Shown: in pieces, positions 25,474 through 36,560 of the stretch
Layout: every line of letters begins with the position of its first letter
Position numbering within the stretch: position 1 is the first letter of the stretch
Source: Calycina herbarum
Taxonomy: Eukaryota > Ascomycota > Leotiomycetes > Helotiales > Pezizellaceae
NCBI GenBank assembly: GCA_001414485.1
Contig: LLEY01000002.1
Coordinates: 248,001-312,000 of the forward strand
Direction of reading: 5' to 3'
Length of the DNA: 64,000 bases
Made by a program: the position numbers and the translations under genes
The notes under the pieces: generated by a model
Database searches by the model: none
What the model saw: the letters and a program-made list of their open reading frames with translations, nothing else
What the model was told of the DNA's origin: nothing

Positions 25474-26486
25474 TTAGAGCTGAATGGCTGATTTTGGCTT
25501 CCACATAGACCAAGATATTGCAATGATCATTTTGATAGCAGCCGCAATCCAGAAATTTGTAGCCAAACCAGCAGAACTTCTACTGATCCAGCCCCCCACA
25601 ATCCCACCAACCAAAATGGATACCACAGCAGCGCATCTCCGATTCCTCTTCACATTGTCCTTTGCCAGCATATGAGGATCACTTGCGATATCGCAGTAAA
25701 CACTCGTTAAAACTGTGGTAGGAACTTCGTTGAATCCAAGCAATCTCGATGTAACAATTTGCCCGCCCGACTGAAAAGCCAGGAATGCCAGCGGTATAAG
25801 TTCGAGGAGATTGATATCGGCTCCGCTCTCAATCCGCACCCCTTTGGGTGATGGAACCACATCCGCTTGCACCAGAGCAGCTGCGATGATTATGCACGCA
25901 CTTTGTAGGAAGAATGAAACGGCCAGAGTCCCACGCGCTTTGGGTTTTATGGATCGAGTATTGGCGAAGACGAAACATCCGAGGATGAAGGAGGATATGG
26001 AGGTGAGAGATTTCAACCAGCCATAGGGCCGACCAACGGGTTGGCCTGATGCACCGAGGGCAAGAAAGATTGTGTTTCCTGTAGAAATTAGCAGTTGTCC
26101 TAGAAGCCCCAAATCTCAATGGCGCAAAGAACAGCGAAAGCTCACCTGTCTGCATAGACACAAAACATCCCCAGGCATTGTAGGCAGATGAATCGCAAAG
26201 ACCAGACACTGCAACAAATTAGCACATTTTGTTCTCATTGAATCAGTCTGCTCTCGATGTTATTTTTTTTACCTAAGCATGTAGCGATGATAGGCAGATC
26301 AGCATGGTCTAGAGCAATGTCGGTGGTGAAATGCGAGCAGGCGGTACGCCAACTCGAGCCAGATGCATTTGTCGCAGAGGCATTGGAAGAGGAGGGGTTC
26401 TCGGCGATGGGAAGACCGTTGCCATGGTCTTTGACGTGGTTTTCGGCTGGGAGAGAGGAGGGTGGAGGAATCGAAGCTGTAGCCAT
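25474..26486 (-). CDS. DUF1275 (YoaK family) integral membrane protein, 3 exons
   Basis: Proposed exons: 26486-26273, 26208-26146 and 26078-25474, giving 293 residues. Both introns (65 and 67 bp) have GT and AG ends and keep the frame; intron 2 has a CTGCTAAT branch point. The first exon gives a Ser/Asn-rich cytoplasmic tail. The joins restore the family motif: HADLPIIATCL, then VSGLCDSSAYNAWGCFVSMQ, then TGNTIFLALGA. About six hydrophobic segments follow, including an Ile/Val/Gly-rich pair near residues 245-285. The family is found in bacteria and is expanded in fungi, and its transport substrate is not known. The end FWIAAAIKMIIAISW is a typical last helix. Confidence 0.88.
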
Positions 26487-27314
26487 TGTGGGTGGTGTCA
26501 AGATATTCGCATCATAATCAATTCCAATGAGCGCAGGGCGAAAAGGTACTGCAAGTAGAAGAAAATTGAAAACGTTAGTGAGCAGATAGCAAGCCGCCTT
26601 ACCCGTTTGCCTGGTCAATTCAAGCCAGTCTAGACTTCAAATAGGTAGGCGCGAGACACCGCAGACAATTCCTTTTTCAGACAAATTTAGTGGTCGAGTC
26701 GATATACATTGTATGCGCACGGTCGTTTTAGTATGGCATTTTTTCCGCCCAACCTTTTTACATTCCATTAGTCAGCAGATCACGATATTTAGTGGGACTC
26801 GTCGCTCCTGCCGGTTCATGTCCACTTTCACTAGCGCGAACTAGACCGAATCGGGACCATGGTAATCCGTGCTGACAAGGCCAAGCGGGCAATCAGTTGA
26901 AATCTGCGATAAAAAAATAATCTCAGTCCTCGTCTTCCCTCCCTCCTCCACGAACACCTCACATTTCCCCTCCTCACCTCCCACCGTCTTCTGCCACTCG
27001 CGGCGTAGACCAAATCCCCTCGTCTTTCTTTTCAGACCAGATATCTGCTCGGTCAGATCATCTTTGGTACAGAAATCTCCACTCCACCCAAAAAGTTCGC
27101 ATTCCAGAACTTTGCGAACCAACCCCTCGGCCACGTTCGCATACAAAGAACACATTTTTGAAACCACTCGAAATATTCCACCCACTCTCCGACCTCTTTT
27201 ACCCTCATACTACATACCTAAACCGACTCACGACTGATCTCGAGATCACGAACCTTCATTCTGCCTGATCAAAAGGGCGAAGAAGAAAAAAAAAAGAGCG
27301 TTTATCGCTCAAGG
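26487..27314. promoter_or_regulatory. Divergent intergenic region with C/T-rich promoter of the EF3 gene
   Basis: The plus strand is strongly pyrimidine-rich at about 26925-27010 and 27170-27220 (runs such as CCCTCCCTCCTCC). C/T-rich tracts upstream of the start are common in highly expressed fungal genes, which fits EF3. The left part also serves as the 5' region of the minus-strand DUF1275 gene. Confidence 0.55.
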
Positions 27315-30300
27315 ATGCCCCACCCCGTGTCGCCTCCCCGCCAACAGCCCACCATGGTCTCCAAAGCCGCTGGCCCTGCGCCAACAAAAGAAGAAGTGAC
27401 CGCCATCGTGGACGCTTGCTTCTCCGCTGCCTCTTCCGATATTTCAGTCGCTGCAGCATACTCGCTCTGCGAACTCTTCCTCAACTCCGTCGGTTTCCGT
27501 GGATTGACTCAATATGGAGTTCTCGCAGAAATTAAGAAGGCCGCCTCCGATAAGAAGAGCGGATTGAAAAGAGAGAGTGCACAAAACCTGTTGGGTGCCA
27601 TCTTTGAGAGATTACCTCCTCAACAAAAGATCAGCGAGGTTGTTCTCTTATTGCAGGATGGAGGCATGCTTGCATGCGCTCTTGATGCTCTTTCCGATAA
27701 GGGTGCCGTCGTTCGGGACGCTGCACAATATGGTTTGGACGAGTTGTTCAAGAACCTGAGCTCCGAGGCTCTCGTTGTTGGTCTTCTCCCCGCTCTTCTT
27801 TCATACCTCGCAAAGCGCTCCGGAAAATGGCAAGGGACTGTTGGAGGATACAAGATGTTGCAAAAGATGGCAGACAAGGCAAAGATGGAAGTCGGATCTA
27901 CCAAAGAGGAGGCAAACAATAAGGACATTCTCCGAGACTCAATGGGCACAAAGATGGCAGCACTTATCCCAATCGTCGAGGCTGGCATGCACGATTTGAA
28001 ATCCGAGGTCGAGAAGCAATCCGTGGCCACCATGGACTCCATGACCGCACTTTTGTCAAACGACGATGTTGCTCCACGAATCCCCCTTCTCATCAAGACC
28101 ATGCAGAACCCTTCCACCGAAACCCTCCAAAAGGCCATTCATGCGCTTTCTCAAACCACTTTCGTCGCCATCGTTACTTCCCCAGTTCTTGCACTCCTCA
28201 CCCCCCTGTTGGAAAGGTCTCTCAACACCCCATCTACTGCTCAAGAAGTTCTTAGACAAACAGTTGTTGTTGTGGAGAACTTGACCAAGCTTGTCCACGA
28301 CCCAGTTGAGGCACGTACTTTCTTGCCAAAATTGAAGCCTGGTGTGAAGTCCGTGCAAGACCGTGCTTCTTTGCCAGAAGTCAGAGATATGGCCAAGCGT
28401 GCTCTTGGTGTCATTGATAAAGCCATGGGTGAGGACGATGGAAATGCTTCAAGCGGTGTCATCGAGAGAACCTCGGCCGATGATGTTGCAAAGATTCTGG
28501 AAGCTGAGATTAAGAAGGCTGGAGGTCTCGGTGGTGACTTGGATACTTTCAAGCTCGCGCGACCTTACATTTGTGGAATGGTTGCCGAAGATGTCATCCA
28601 CCGTCAAACTCCTCGCATTTCAGCATGCATTGCCCCTTATCTCCAACACATCATGAAGACTCCCGAGAGTGCGACTACAGTTGGAGACGCTGTCCAGAAA
28701 TTCTACGTCGATGAGGACCATCGCAAGTTCGGTCAACCAGTCAAACAGGAGGAGGGCGAGATTGAAATTGTCAACACAGACTTTTCGCTCGCTTACGGAG
28801 GAATGTTGTTGCTTTCTCACACCAACCTTCGTCTATTGAAGGGACACAGATACGGTCTTTGCGGTAGAAACGGTGCTGGGAAATCCACTCTCATGCGCGC
28901 CATTTCCAATGGCAAGTTGGAGGGATTCCCTACTCAGGATGTCCTCCGTACTTGCTTTGTCGAGCACAACCAAGGAGAAGATGCTGATATCAGCATCTTG
29001 GATTTCGTTGCAAAGGATCCGGAAATCGGAAAGGAAGGCAAGGAGCGTATTTCCGAGGTCTTGAGTGAAGTCGGTTTCACTGCCGGCCCTGAAGGACGCC
29101 AATCCGAAAAGGTCGGCTCTTTGTCCGGTGGTTGGAAGATGAAGTTGGCTCTGGCTCGTGCCATGTTGATGAAGGCCGATGTCTTACTTCTCGATGAACC
29201 TACCAATCACTTGGATGTTGCCAACATCAAATGGTTGGAGACATATCTTCAAACCCACCCCGACATCACTAGTTTGATCGTATCCCACGACTCTACTTTC
29301 CTCGATAATGTCTGCACCGATATTTATCACTACGAACCTGGAAAGAAGCTCAAGTCATACAAGGGTAACTTGGCTGACTTTGTCAAGCAAAAGCCTGAGG
29401 CAAAGAGTTACTACACCCTTTCCGCATCTCTCGTGCAATTCAAGTTTCCTGCGCCAGGAATTCTCACTGGTGTCAAGTCACAGACCCGTGCTATTCTCCG
29501 AATGAACGACTGTTCATACACTTATCCTGGGGGGACCAAGCCATCTCTACACAACGTTACTTGTCAATTGACTTTATCTTCCCGAACTGCTATCATTGGT
29601 GGCAATGGTGCTGGAAAGTCCACCTTGATCAAGCTCCTTACCGGCGAGACAATTCCTTCCACTGGTTCTGTCGAGAAGCATCCTAACTTGCGTATTGGTT
29701 ACATTAAGCAACACGCCCTTGAGCACGTGGAAATGCATCTTGAAAAGACACCCAACCAGTACCTTCAATGGCGTTACGCCAACGGGGATGACCGAGAAGT
29801 GTACATGAAGCAAACCCGTATCCTCTCCGATGAGGACAAGGCACAGATGGAGACCCTCGTTGATATTGGGGATGGATCAGGAGGAAAGCGAATTGAGGCA
29901 ATCATTGGCCGTCAAAAGTGGAAGAAGACCTTCCAATACGAGATCAAGTGGGTTGGTCTCCTTCCTAAAAATAACACTCAAATTTCCCGCGAGACTCTCA
30001 TCAAGCTTGGATTCAACAAGATGGTCCAAGAGTTTGATGATCACGAGGCTTCCCGTGAGGGTTTGGGTTTCCGTGAACTTTCTCCAAAGGTCATCTCCAA
30101 GCATTTCGAGGATCTAGGTCTTGACCCTGAAATCGCCAACCACAACGAGATTTCCGGTCTCTCTGGAGGGCAAAAGGTCAAGGTTGTGTTGGCAGGCGCC
30201 ATGTGGAACAACCCCCATCTCCTCGTTCTTGACGAACCTACCAATTTCTTGGATCGTGATTCTCTTGGGGGTCTTGCCGTTGCTATTCGTGACTACAAGG

Positions 30301-30739
30301 GTGGTGTCGTTATGATTTCTCACAACGAGGAATTCGTTGGAGCTCTTTGCCCTGAGCAATGGCACGTCGCTGATGGTCGTGTCACCCACAAGGGACATCT
30401 TGCTGTTTCCGCCGACAGATTCGAGGACAGCAGCAAGCCAAACAGTGGATTCAACAGCAGTGTTGCTAGCAGAGCAACCAGTGTACAAAGCAGCGCTGCC
30501 AACAGCACTGTTACCAGTGGTGCCGAGGACAACGCAGATATGACTTTCAGAGCTAGAAAGAAGAAGAAGAAGACCAAGAAGGAGTTGAAGGAGCAAGAGG
30601 TCCGAAGAAGATTGAGACACATTGAATGGTTAGTTTCATCCCTCCCCACATCACTTGAATATATTGCTAACTCTCATTCCCCAGGCTCAACTCTCCCAAG
30701 GGAACCCCACATCCACCAGACTCGGATGCTGATGAATAA
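27315..30739 (+). CDS. TEF3: Translation elongation factor 3 (ABC-F ATPase), 2 exons
   Basis: EF3 is the fungus-specific ribosomal ATPase that helps release E-site tRNA and supports eEF1A. Exons: 27315-30628 and 30685-30739. The 56-bp intron has GTTAGT, TGCTAAC and CCCCAG and restores the usual end HIEWLNSPKGTPHPPDSD. The product is 1122 residues. Visible parts: HEAT-repeat N-terminus (to about 340), first ABC domain with Walker A GRNGAGKS (517-524), signature LSGGWK (603) and LLLDEPTNHLD; second ABC domain with Walker A GGNGAGKS (762-769), a chromodomain insert (about 860-915, from IEAIIGRQKWKK), LSGGQK (949) and LVLDEPTNFLD. A Ser-rich linker and a Lys-rich tail follow. It is some 70 residues longer than yeast EF3, partly from the linker. 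A second in-frame ATG at 27354 (CCACCATGG) could be the true start. Confidence 0.97.
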
Positions 30740-31416
30740 TGGATTTCAAAAAAACGCTTTTCCTTTTAACGCACGTTTTTTCTTTTTCAGAAATGAGGAT
30801 TTTTAATGGGCCAAAGAAGTATAGAGAAGAAGATAGATGCATTTGGAAACGTGCATATAGACTTTGTCCCTTGTACCTGTTCTCCTTTTTTCCTGTACCT
30901 TTCTTTTTTCTCTTTGAAAAATTGGGGATAAAATTTGCAATCGCAGGCGTTTATATAGATCGGATTGATTTGGGGGTTTCTTTTTTGTACGTGCGACGCG
31001 TTGTGGCGGCCTTTCTCATAGATAGATGGAGAGATGAGATGTCGCGAATGGGGGAAATTAATTCTATTGATTAATTGATTGAATATGATGGCTAAGGTCT
31101 TGATTTGAGATGTGAAGTAACTTTTAGGAATTGGAAGGGCCTGAAACAAATAGTCTTTCAGAAGGAATGGCGATAGATGAGCAACTCAGTCAAAGTCATG
31201 ATGATATTACGGGCTTTTGCGCTGTAATTCAGGCTCCAAGCCCTGTAGGTTAGCGGGTCTCAGGGCGGGCATATAGGCAACCGAAGTCCCCATCCTACGC
31301 TGTAATGCTCTGTAAAGTCTAACGAGCCTTCGGGCATGGATCTGTGCGTACAGAGCATTTTAGCGATTTTAACAATAGATATAAATCAATAATAAACTAC
31401 TACGCTAAATTCTATA
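30740..31416. other. 3' flank of EF3 and transition into the AT-rich block
   Basis: The 3' untranslated region of EF3 probably occupies the first part (T-rich, 30770-30930). Normal composition persists to about 31370, where RIP-like sequence starts. No gene is seen; nothing folds convincingly as a tRNA. Confidence 0.5.
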
Positions 31417-33243
31417 ACGTGGTTTATCAGTACCCTACGTATATCAGTACCCTGCGTACTTTTCCTCTACCTTATTACTTTAGAATATAATTAAACAACT
31501 ATAATATATTAAATTAACTAAAACTACTTAGAATCTAATAAACTAGATATATCTATAGCCTCTTAACAAGTTCGTATATTATAACTAGTCTTTCCACAAG
31601 TACTATACCGTCGCTTAAAGGGTTACCTCTTATTTTGCCTCTCTCTCTTAGAACGCCTATCGCGTCGAGCCTGTTCCTCTACCTCTCTTTAAGCTAATAC
31701 GTCCTACGTATCCTCTATAGTAAGTACACCTCCTTAACAGACCCGAGTCTTTTTAGCCCTACGACGCTTACTAAGGGCTTTATTTACTACTCGAAGAGTA
31801 TAAACCTCTGCTAATAAAAGAGTTACTTTATATACTAACCGCTCTATACTCTTTACTAATATAGCAACTGTTTGAAAAATAAACGTTAGTAAGCTTTCTT
31901 AATAACGTATAATATAATTCTTAACTAAAGTTATTTACAAAAGAGCATCGGTTAGGTTATAAGAGGTCTATAAGACCTAAGCGTCGGCGTCCGCAGAAGA
32001 GGGGCTAGTAGATATAGGAGTTCGTAATTAGATATTAAGCTTTAATATCATAGCTTAGGAATTAAAAGGTACTAAGCCAGCTCCGCGGAATCCAGCCCAG
32101 GCGTTTTAGGCTGTTATTAATTCTAAATACGCTACTTTAAAGACGAGAAAGAACTCGATCTTAGTAATATAGTTAATATAAGCTTTAATAAAAGTCTTAA
32201 TTTAGTAACTATATACCTGTTTTAATATACTAAAACATCTAACGTCGAGTAGCTAGGTAAGATAAGAAGAGTAAGAAGATAAGTAAAGAGTTATAATATT
32301 ATAAGTCTTATAATACTCTTAGAATTCAGCTGATTTATAACTCTTATATCTATCTAATACTAGTATTTAATATAGACCTCTTATATAAGTAGTAGTATAC
32401 TTATTAAAGTACTAAAGCTATTCTAGACCTATCTTATTATTTATCTATCTATTATTTATAGGTTTAATAACTTAGTTATATAGAAGGCCGCTCTTAGTAT
32501 ACTAATTCTTAAGATAATTCTTCTCTTAAACTACTAAAAATAGAGACACGTTCTAACTCTCGCTATTTATATAAGTAATTACTATAGCTTATTCTCGATT
32601 ACTTAGCTAAACTGCTTTACCTCTACTACGTCGATCAACGTATATAAGAACTATAGCTAGGCTTATAATACCTATTATAAAGCCTATCTTATCGAAGTTA
32701 TAGAAGTCGTAATCTAAAACACTATATTTTACTCTTATATTCTCTATAAGTTAAAACCACGTACTAATAAGCTTTAGATCTTCGTATAAAGCTCTTTAAA
32801 AGTCGTAAATACGATTAAAACATGTCTTTAATTCTAGTCGACGTTATACGAATCGAGATACCTAGAGCTTATTAATACGTCTTCTCTCTTATAATTCAAG
32901 GATATAATTCGCTACATCTTCTATACTAGCTAGCTAGGGCGTAAATCCTCTTATATCTAGATTAAGTATATATTAAATAATTACCTTCTTCTCTAGGTTA
33001 TTTAATTTAAAGTTTAGTAGTAGACGTTTATAAAGAGTAGTATAACTGTTTATTCGAAGTTAGAGCGTAGATTTAGAAATATTATAGATTTTCGTAGTAG
33101 ACTAATAACTTAGCTTTTTAGTTATATAGATAGTCTTAATAGCTAAGATAATTCGTACTTCTTATATTTAAATTTCTATTTAAAGTAGTTAAGAAAACGC
33201 GTGTTAAAGTTAGAGTATAGTTAATAGAGGAAAAGTACGTAGA
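31417..33243 (-). mobile_element. Fot1/pogo-type DNA transposon, nearly full length, right TIR cut by an LTR element
   Basis: Starts ACGTGGTT after a TA at 31415-31416. The left TIR has two 17-bp tandem units (31425-31441 and 31442-31458, one mismatch). The transposase lies on the minus strand: a CENP-B-like N-terminus near 33000-32900, and the first catalytic Asp in NFDKIGFIIG near 32660-32690. It is riddled with RIP stops. The right TIR (rc of GAGGAAAAGTACGTAG) ends at 33243, where the LTR of gypsy copy 4 begins; the missing outer part is not found elsewhere in the window. At 1.83 kb its length matches Fot1-like elements. Confidence 0.85.
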
Positions 33244-33706
33244 TGTCACGAATCACGTGCTATCACGTGACGAAGTGAAGTCCAGGCGACGCTCTAATAG
33301 GACGAGCACTATTATAACCCTAGAAGGAAGGAAGGATTAGATATAGTAGGACATATAATCCTAGGATCTTATTACAGTTATATTATATAACTTAGTTAGG
33401 AACAGTTAGGTAATAGAGTCTAGTTTTAAGAAGCTCTGAAAATAGAGTCGGACTTTATCTTCGGGACTCCTGCTAAGCAGGACTCTAAACATAAACGAAA
33501 GGTTCTATATAAGACTAGCACGTCTACTATTAGATAGAAGCTTCGTACTTAACTTTAGTTATTAATCTTATTATCTTATTTAATATCTTTAATATAAGTA
33601 ATAAGTTTACTTCTAAGTAAACAACCTAGTATATCTATACTTCTTATCTATATACTAACCTTTAAGACTTAGTTATCTTTATTTAGTTTATTTAAGTTTC
33701 GTTATA
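33244..33706 (+). repeat. 5' LTR of gypsy copy 4
   Basis: 463 bp, beginning TGTCACGAATCACGTGC and ending GTTATA. It is collinear with the reverse complement of 11206-11667 and 4767-5228. Confidence 0.87.
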
Positions 33707-36231
33707 CTTTAAGTACCTACTTAGAAGTTTAGTCGCTATAGCCCTAGCTACCCTCGCCGTAGCAGCTAGCCTAAATACTAGTCGAGTCAACGTTATAAGA
33801 ATATCTAGAAGTATAACTAGAAGAACACCTACTAGTATACAGTTAACTAGGAACGACGATAATATTAGTATATTAGACGTCTCCGAGCCTTATAAAGTCG
33901 AAGTACTTAAGTCTATTAAAGTTAAGATACTAGATACGTATTATAGAAAGCAAAAGGAACTTAACTTATTCCTTCTCTAAATAGATATCTACTTTAACTT
34001 TAACTTCGACAAGTTTAAAAGTAATTATAATTTATAAACTATCTTTACTATCTCCTATCTTAGAGGAGTAGCATTAGAATAGGCCTAGCTATACTTAGAG
34101 GACTTCTTTAAGAATAAGAATAAAGATAGAAAGATAGAATTAACTAAGATTATATTTAAATCTTAGAAAAGATTTAAGACAACTATTAAGAAAGTCTTTA
34201 AAGACTTCGATATAATCTAAACAGCTATATACAAGCTTTTAGAATTATACTAGACTAGATTAGTAATAGATTATACTAATAAATTTCAACGTTATAGAAC
34301 AAGGTCGAGGTAAGATACTATCGCTCTTATAAAACTCTTTTATAGAGGATTAAAGGTATATATCTATAAAGAAATAGCTAAGTAGAACATATAATTCTTA
34401 ACTATTATAGGTATAATTAAGGAAGTTATCTAGTTAGATAACCGCTTATACGAATTCAAAAAGAGTAACCCTAGATATAGAGAAAAGAGTAAAGGGTTAG
34501 GAAAGTAGAAGCACTCTTATACTAACAAACATAGTAAGAAGGTAAACGCTATATAAAAGAAAACCTTTCTAAAGAAAGAAGGACTTTCCTAAGAGAAGCG
34601 AAATCGTCGACGTAAGTAGAACTTATATTATAATTATAGCCTACTAGGTTATAGAGTAAATAAGTATAGTAAGAAGAAAGACTCTAAGAGAAAGAAACAA
34701 ATTAATACTACTATTTAATAATAGATAGCCTTAACCGATTATATTAAACTTATAAATAAGAAGCTTAAAGTATAAGAATATAAAACCTAGATTAAAAATA
34801 ATAAAGGAATCAGTAGTATATAAGACACTAATAATAATAGAGATCTACTTCTTAAAGAATATTATAATATATAATTAGTAATAGAAGCTAAGTAACCTTT
34901 CTAAATAGAATATAAATCACTACTATTAACTAGTTCTTCAGAGACATTAGACTTATCTTCTAGTTTAAAAAGAGAAATAAAAAATAAAGACTCTAAAGTT
35001 AGAGAAACTTAAGCTTTCCTTAAAACCTTTAAACAAGGAAATCAATAAGTATATATTAATAACTAGAAACTAGACTTCTAGAATCCTTATATAACATAAG
35101 AAGTTAACCTAACTATCTTAATAATATATACAGTTATAAGAAATAACTCTAAAACAATTACTTTAGTTAGCCTAATTACTAGGTAAGAAACTATTAAGGA
35201 TAAAGAACCTATATATAACTAACTACGAATTAAGAGACCTACTTATTCTAAGGTTAAGAACGTATAGAAGATATATAATATTTCAAAAGAAACTAGTATA
35301 TAGACGTAGCAAGTACCGACAGGATTTAAAAGAAGAATTAAAACCCCTTTTTATAGAACAGTGCCTAAAGACGTCGTACTAAGAGAATTTAAGCGATATA
35401 TTATAGTCGTATTAATAGAAGAAGATAGAATAGTATTTAAAGAACACGATTTGCTAAAGTTATTTAGTATACTATTCTAGGAGTAAAGAGAGCTCGATAT
35501 TACTAAATAAGCTGAAACAGGACTAGAGGAACGTTGCTATTCTTTAGTAAGAGAGTTATAGTTTATAGAAACAGTTTAAGAAATAATAGTATAATAGATA
35601 TAATATAAACTAAGTCTAACTATAGACTAGTTATTATAGAAGTAGTTCAAAGGAATATTACTAGAACCTACTAGAATAGTAGAATATTATTAGATATACG
35701 AAGTAGTATTATTAGATAATAAAGGAGTAGTATTCTTTTCTTAGTCTTAGATTTAGATAGTTAAGAAAAAGAACTTAAGAGACTATATATTTAAGGTTTA
35801 CTATATAAAACCAGAGATAAGTATACTAGAGGCTACTTTAGATTATCTATATATAGGAGAACTATAGTCTATAGAAGCTATTATAGAAACTAGTTATAAA
35901 TAAATCTAATATAATTATAAATAAATACTAAAACGATTTATAAGAGGAATTCCTAGGATAATAGGAATCCTAGAATATAGATTAATATATAAGGTAGTAT
36001 ATACTAACAAGGAAAGAGTAAGATTCTTTCTATAGTATAAGAATAAAGAAAGACGAAGTTATAATTACGAAAATCGATCTTTTAAAGTCTAATATATTAA
36101 AGCAAAGTTAGACGCTATATTAGAAGAAAAACAGTTAGTAATAACTATAGAAATAAAGGGAAAAAAGTTATAAGTTATAATAGACTCAGGAGTAATAAGC
36201 AACTTTATCTCTCTAATAGCTTATAAGAAGC
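33244..36231 (+). mobile_element. Ty3/gypsy retrotransposon, copy 4, plus strand, 3'-truncated after protease
   Basis: The same family as copies 1-3 but in the opposite orientation. 5' LTR 33244-33706 (463 bp, begins TGTCACG). gag has the CCHC knuckle remnant near 34600-34670 after RRR. The protease core (IDSGVISNFISLIAYKKL, near 36175-36231) is the last recognisable part. RT, RNase H, integrase and 3' LTR are absent; the sequence changes at 36232 to a GC-rich LTR. RIP is heavy. Confidence 0.85.
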
Positions 36232-36560
36232 TGTTACGGACCTGGCCACCGCCGAGCACGTGACTCGCGTACGGCTGCTCGCCGGCGTCCGCAAAGCCTG
36301 CTATTCCTAGCCTGGCCTGGAACCATTCCTACCTAGGCCAGGAACCATTTCTACAAACGGATCGACATTCCTATAACTTATCGATTCCTTGGCTATCTCT
36401 ATATTATAGGACCTCTAGAAGTCTCCTCTTTCCTTCTCTTCTCTTCTGTAGCTTTAGATCTTCAATTGAACCACCTCTTACTTCTCTGATTATCCGCTAC
36501 ACCTGTGTATACTATAGGTAAGAATAACTACCAGAGAGCTAGCAGATTGGGTTTGTCACA
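36232..36560. repeat. GC-rich, non-RIP LTR at the junction of a gypsy and a copia fragment
   Basis: A 329-bp block begins TGTTACGGACCTGGCC and ends GGGTTTGTCACA, giving LTR-like TG...CA ends with short inverted termini. It contains CpA, TpG and CpG freely and a TATA-like ATATTATAGG near 36400. It sits in a RIP block yet is not mutated. The flanking 5-mers differ (GAAGC and TAATA), so it is not a clean solo LTR; it may mark a rearrangement. Confidence 0.65.

Noticed and set aside
31200..31370. tRNA or small RNA gene downstream of EF3
   Set aside because: No cloverleaf, no TTCGA-type T-loop and no promoter boxes could be matched by eye.
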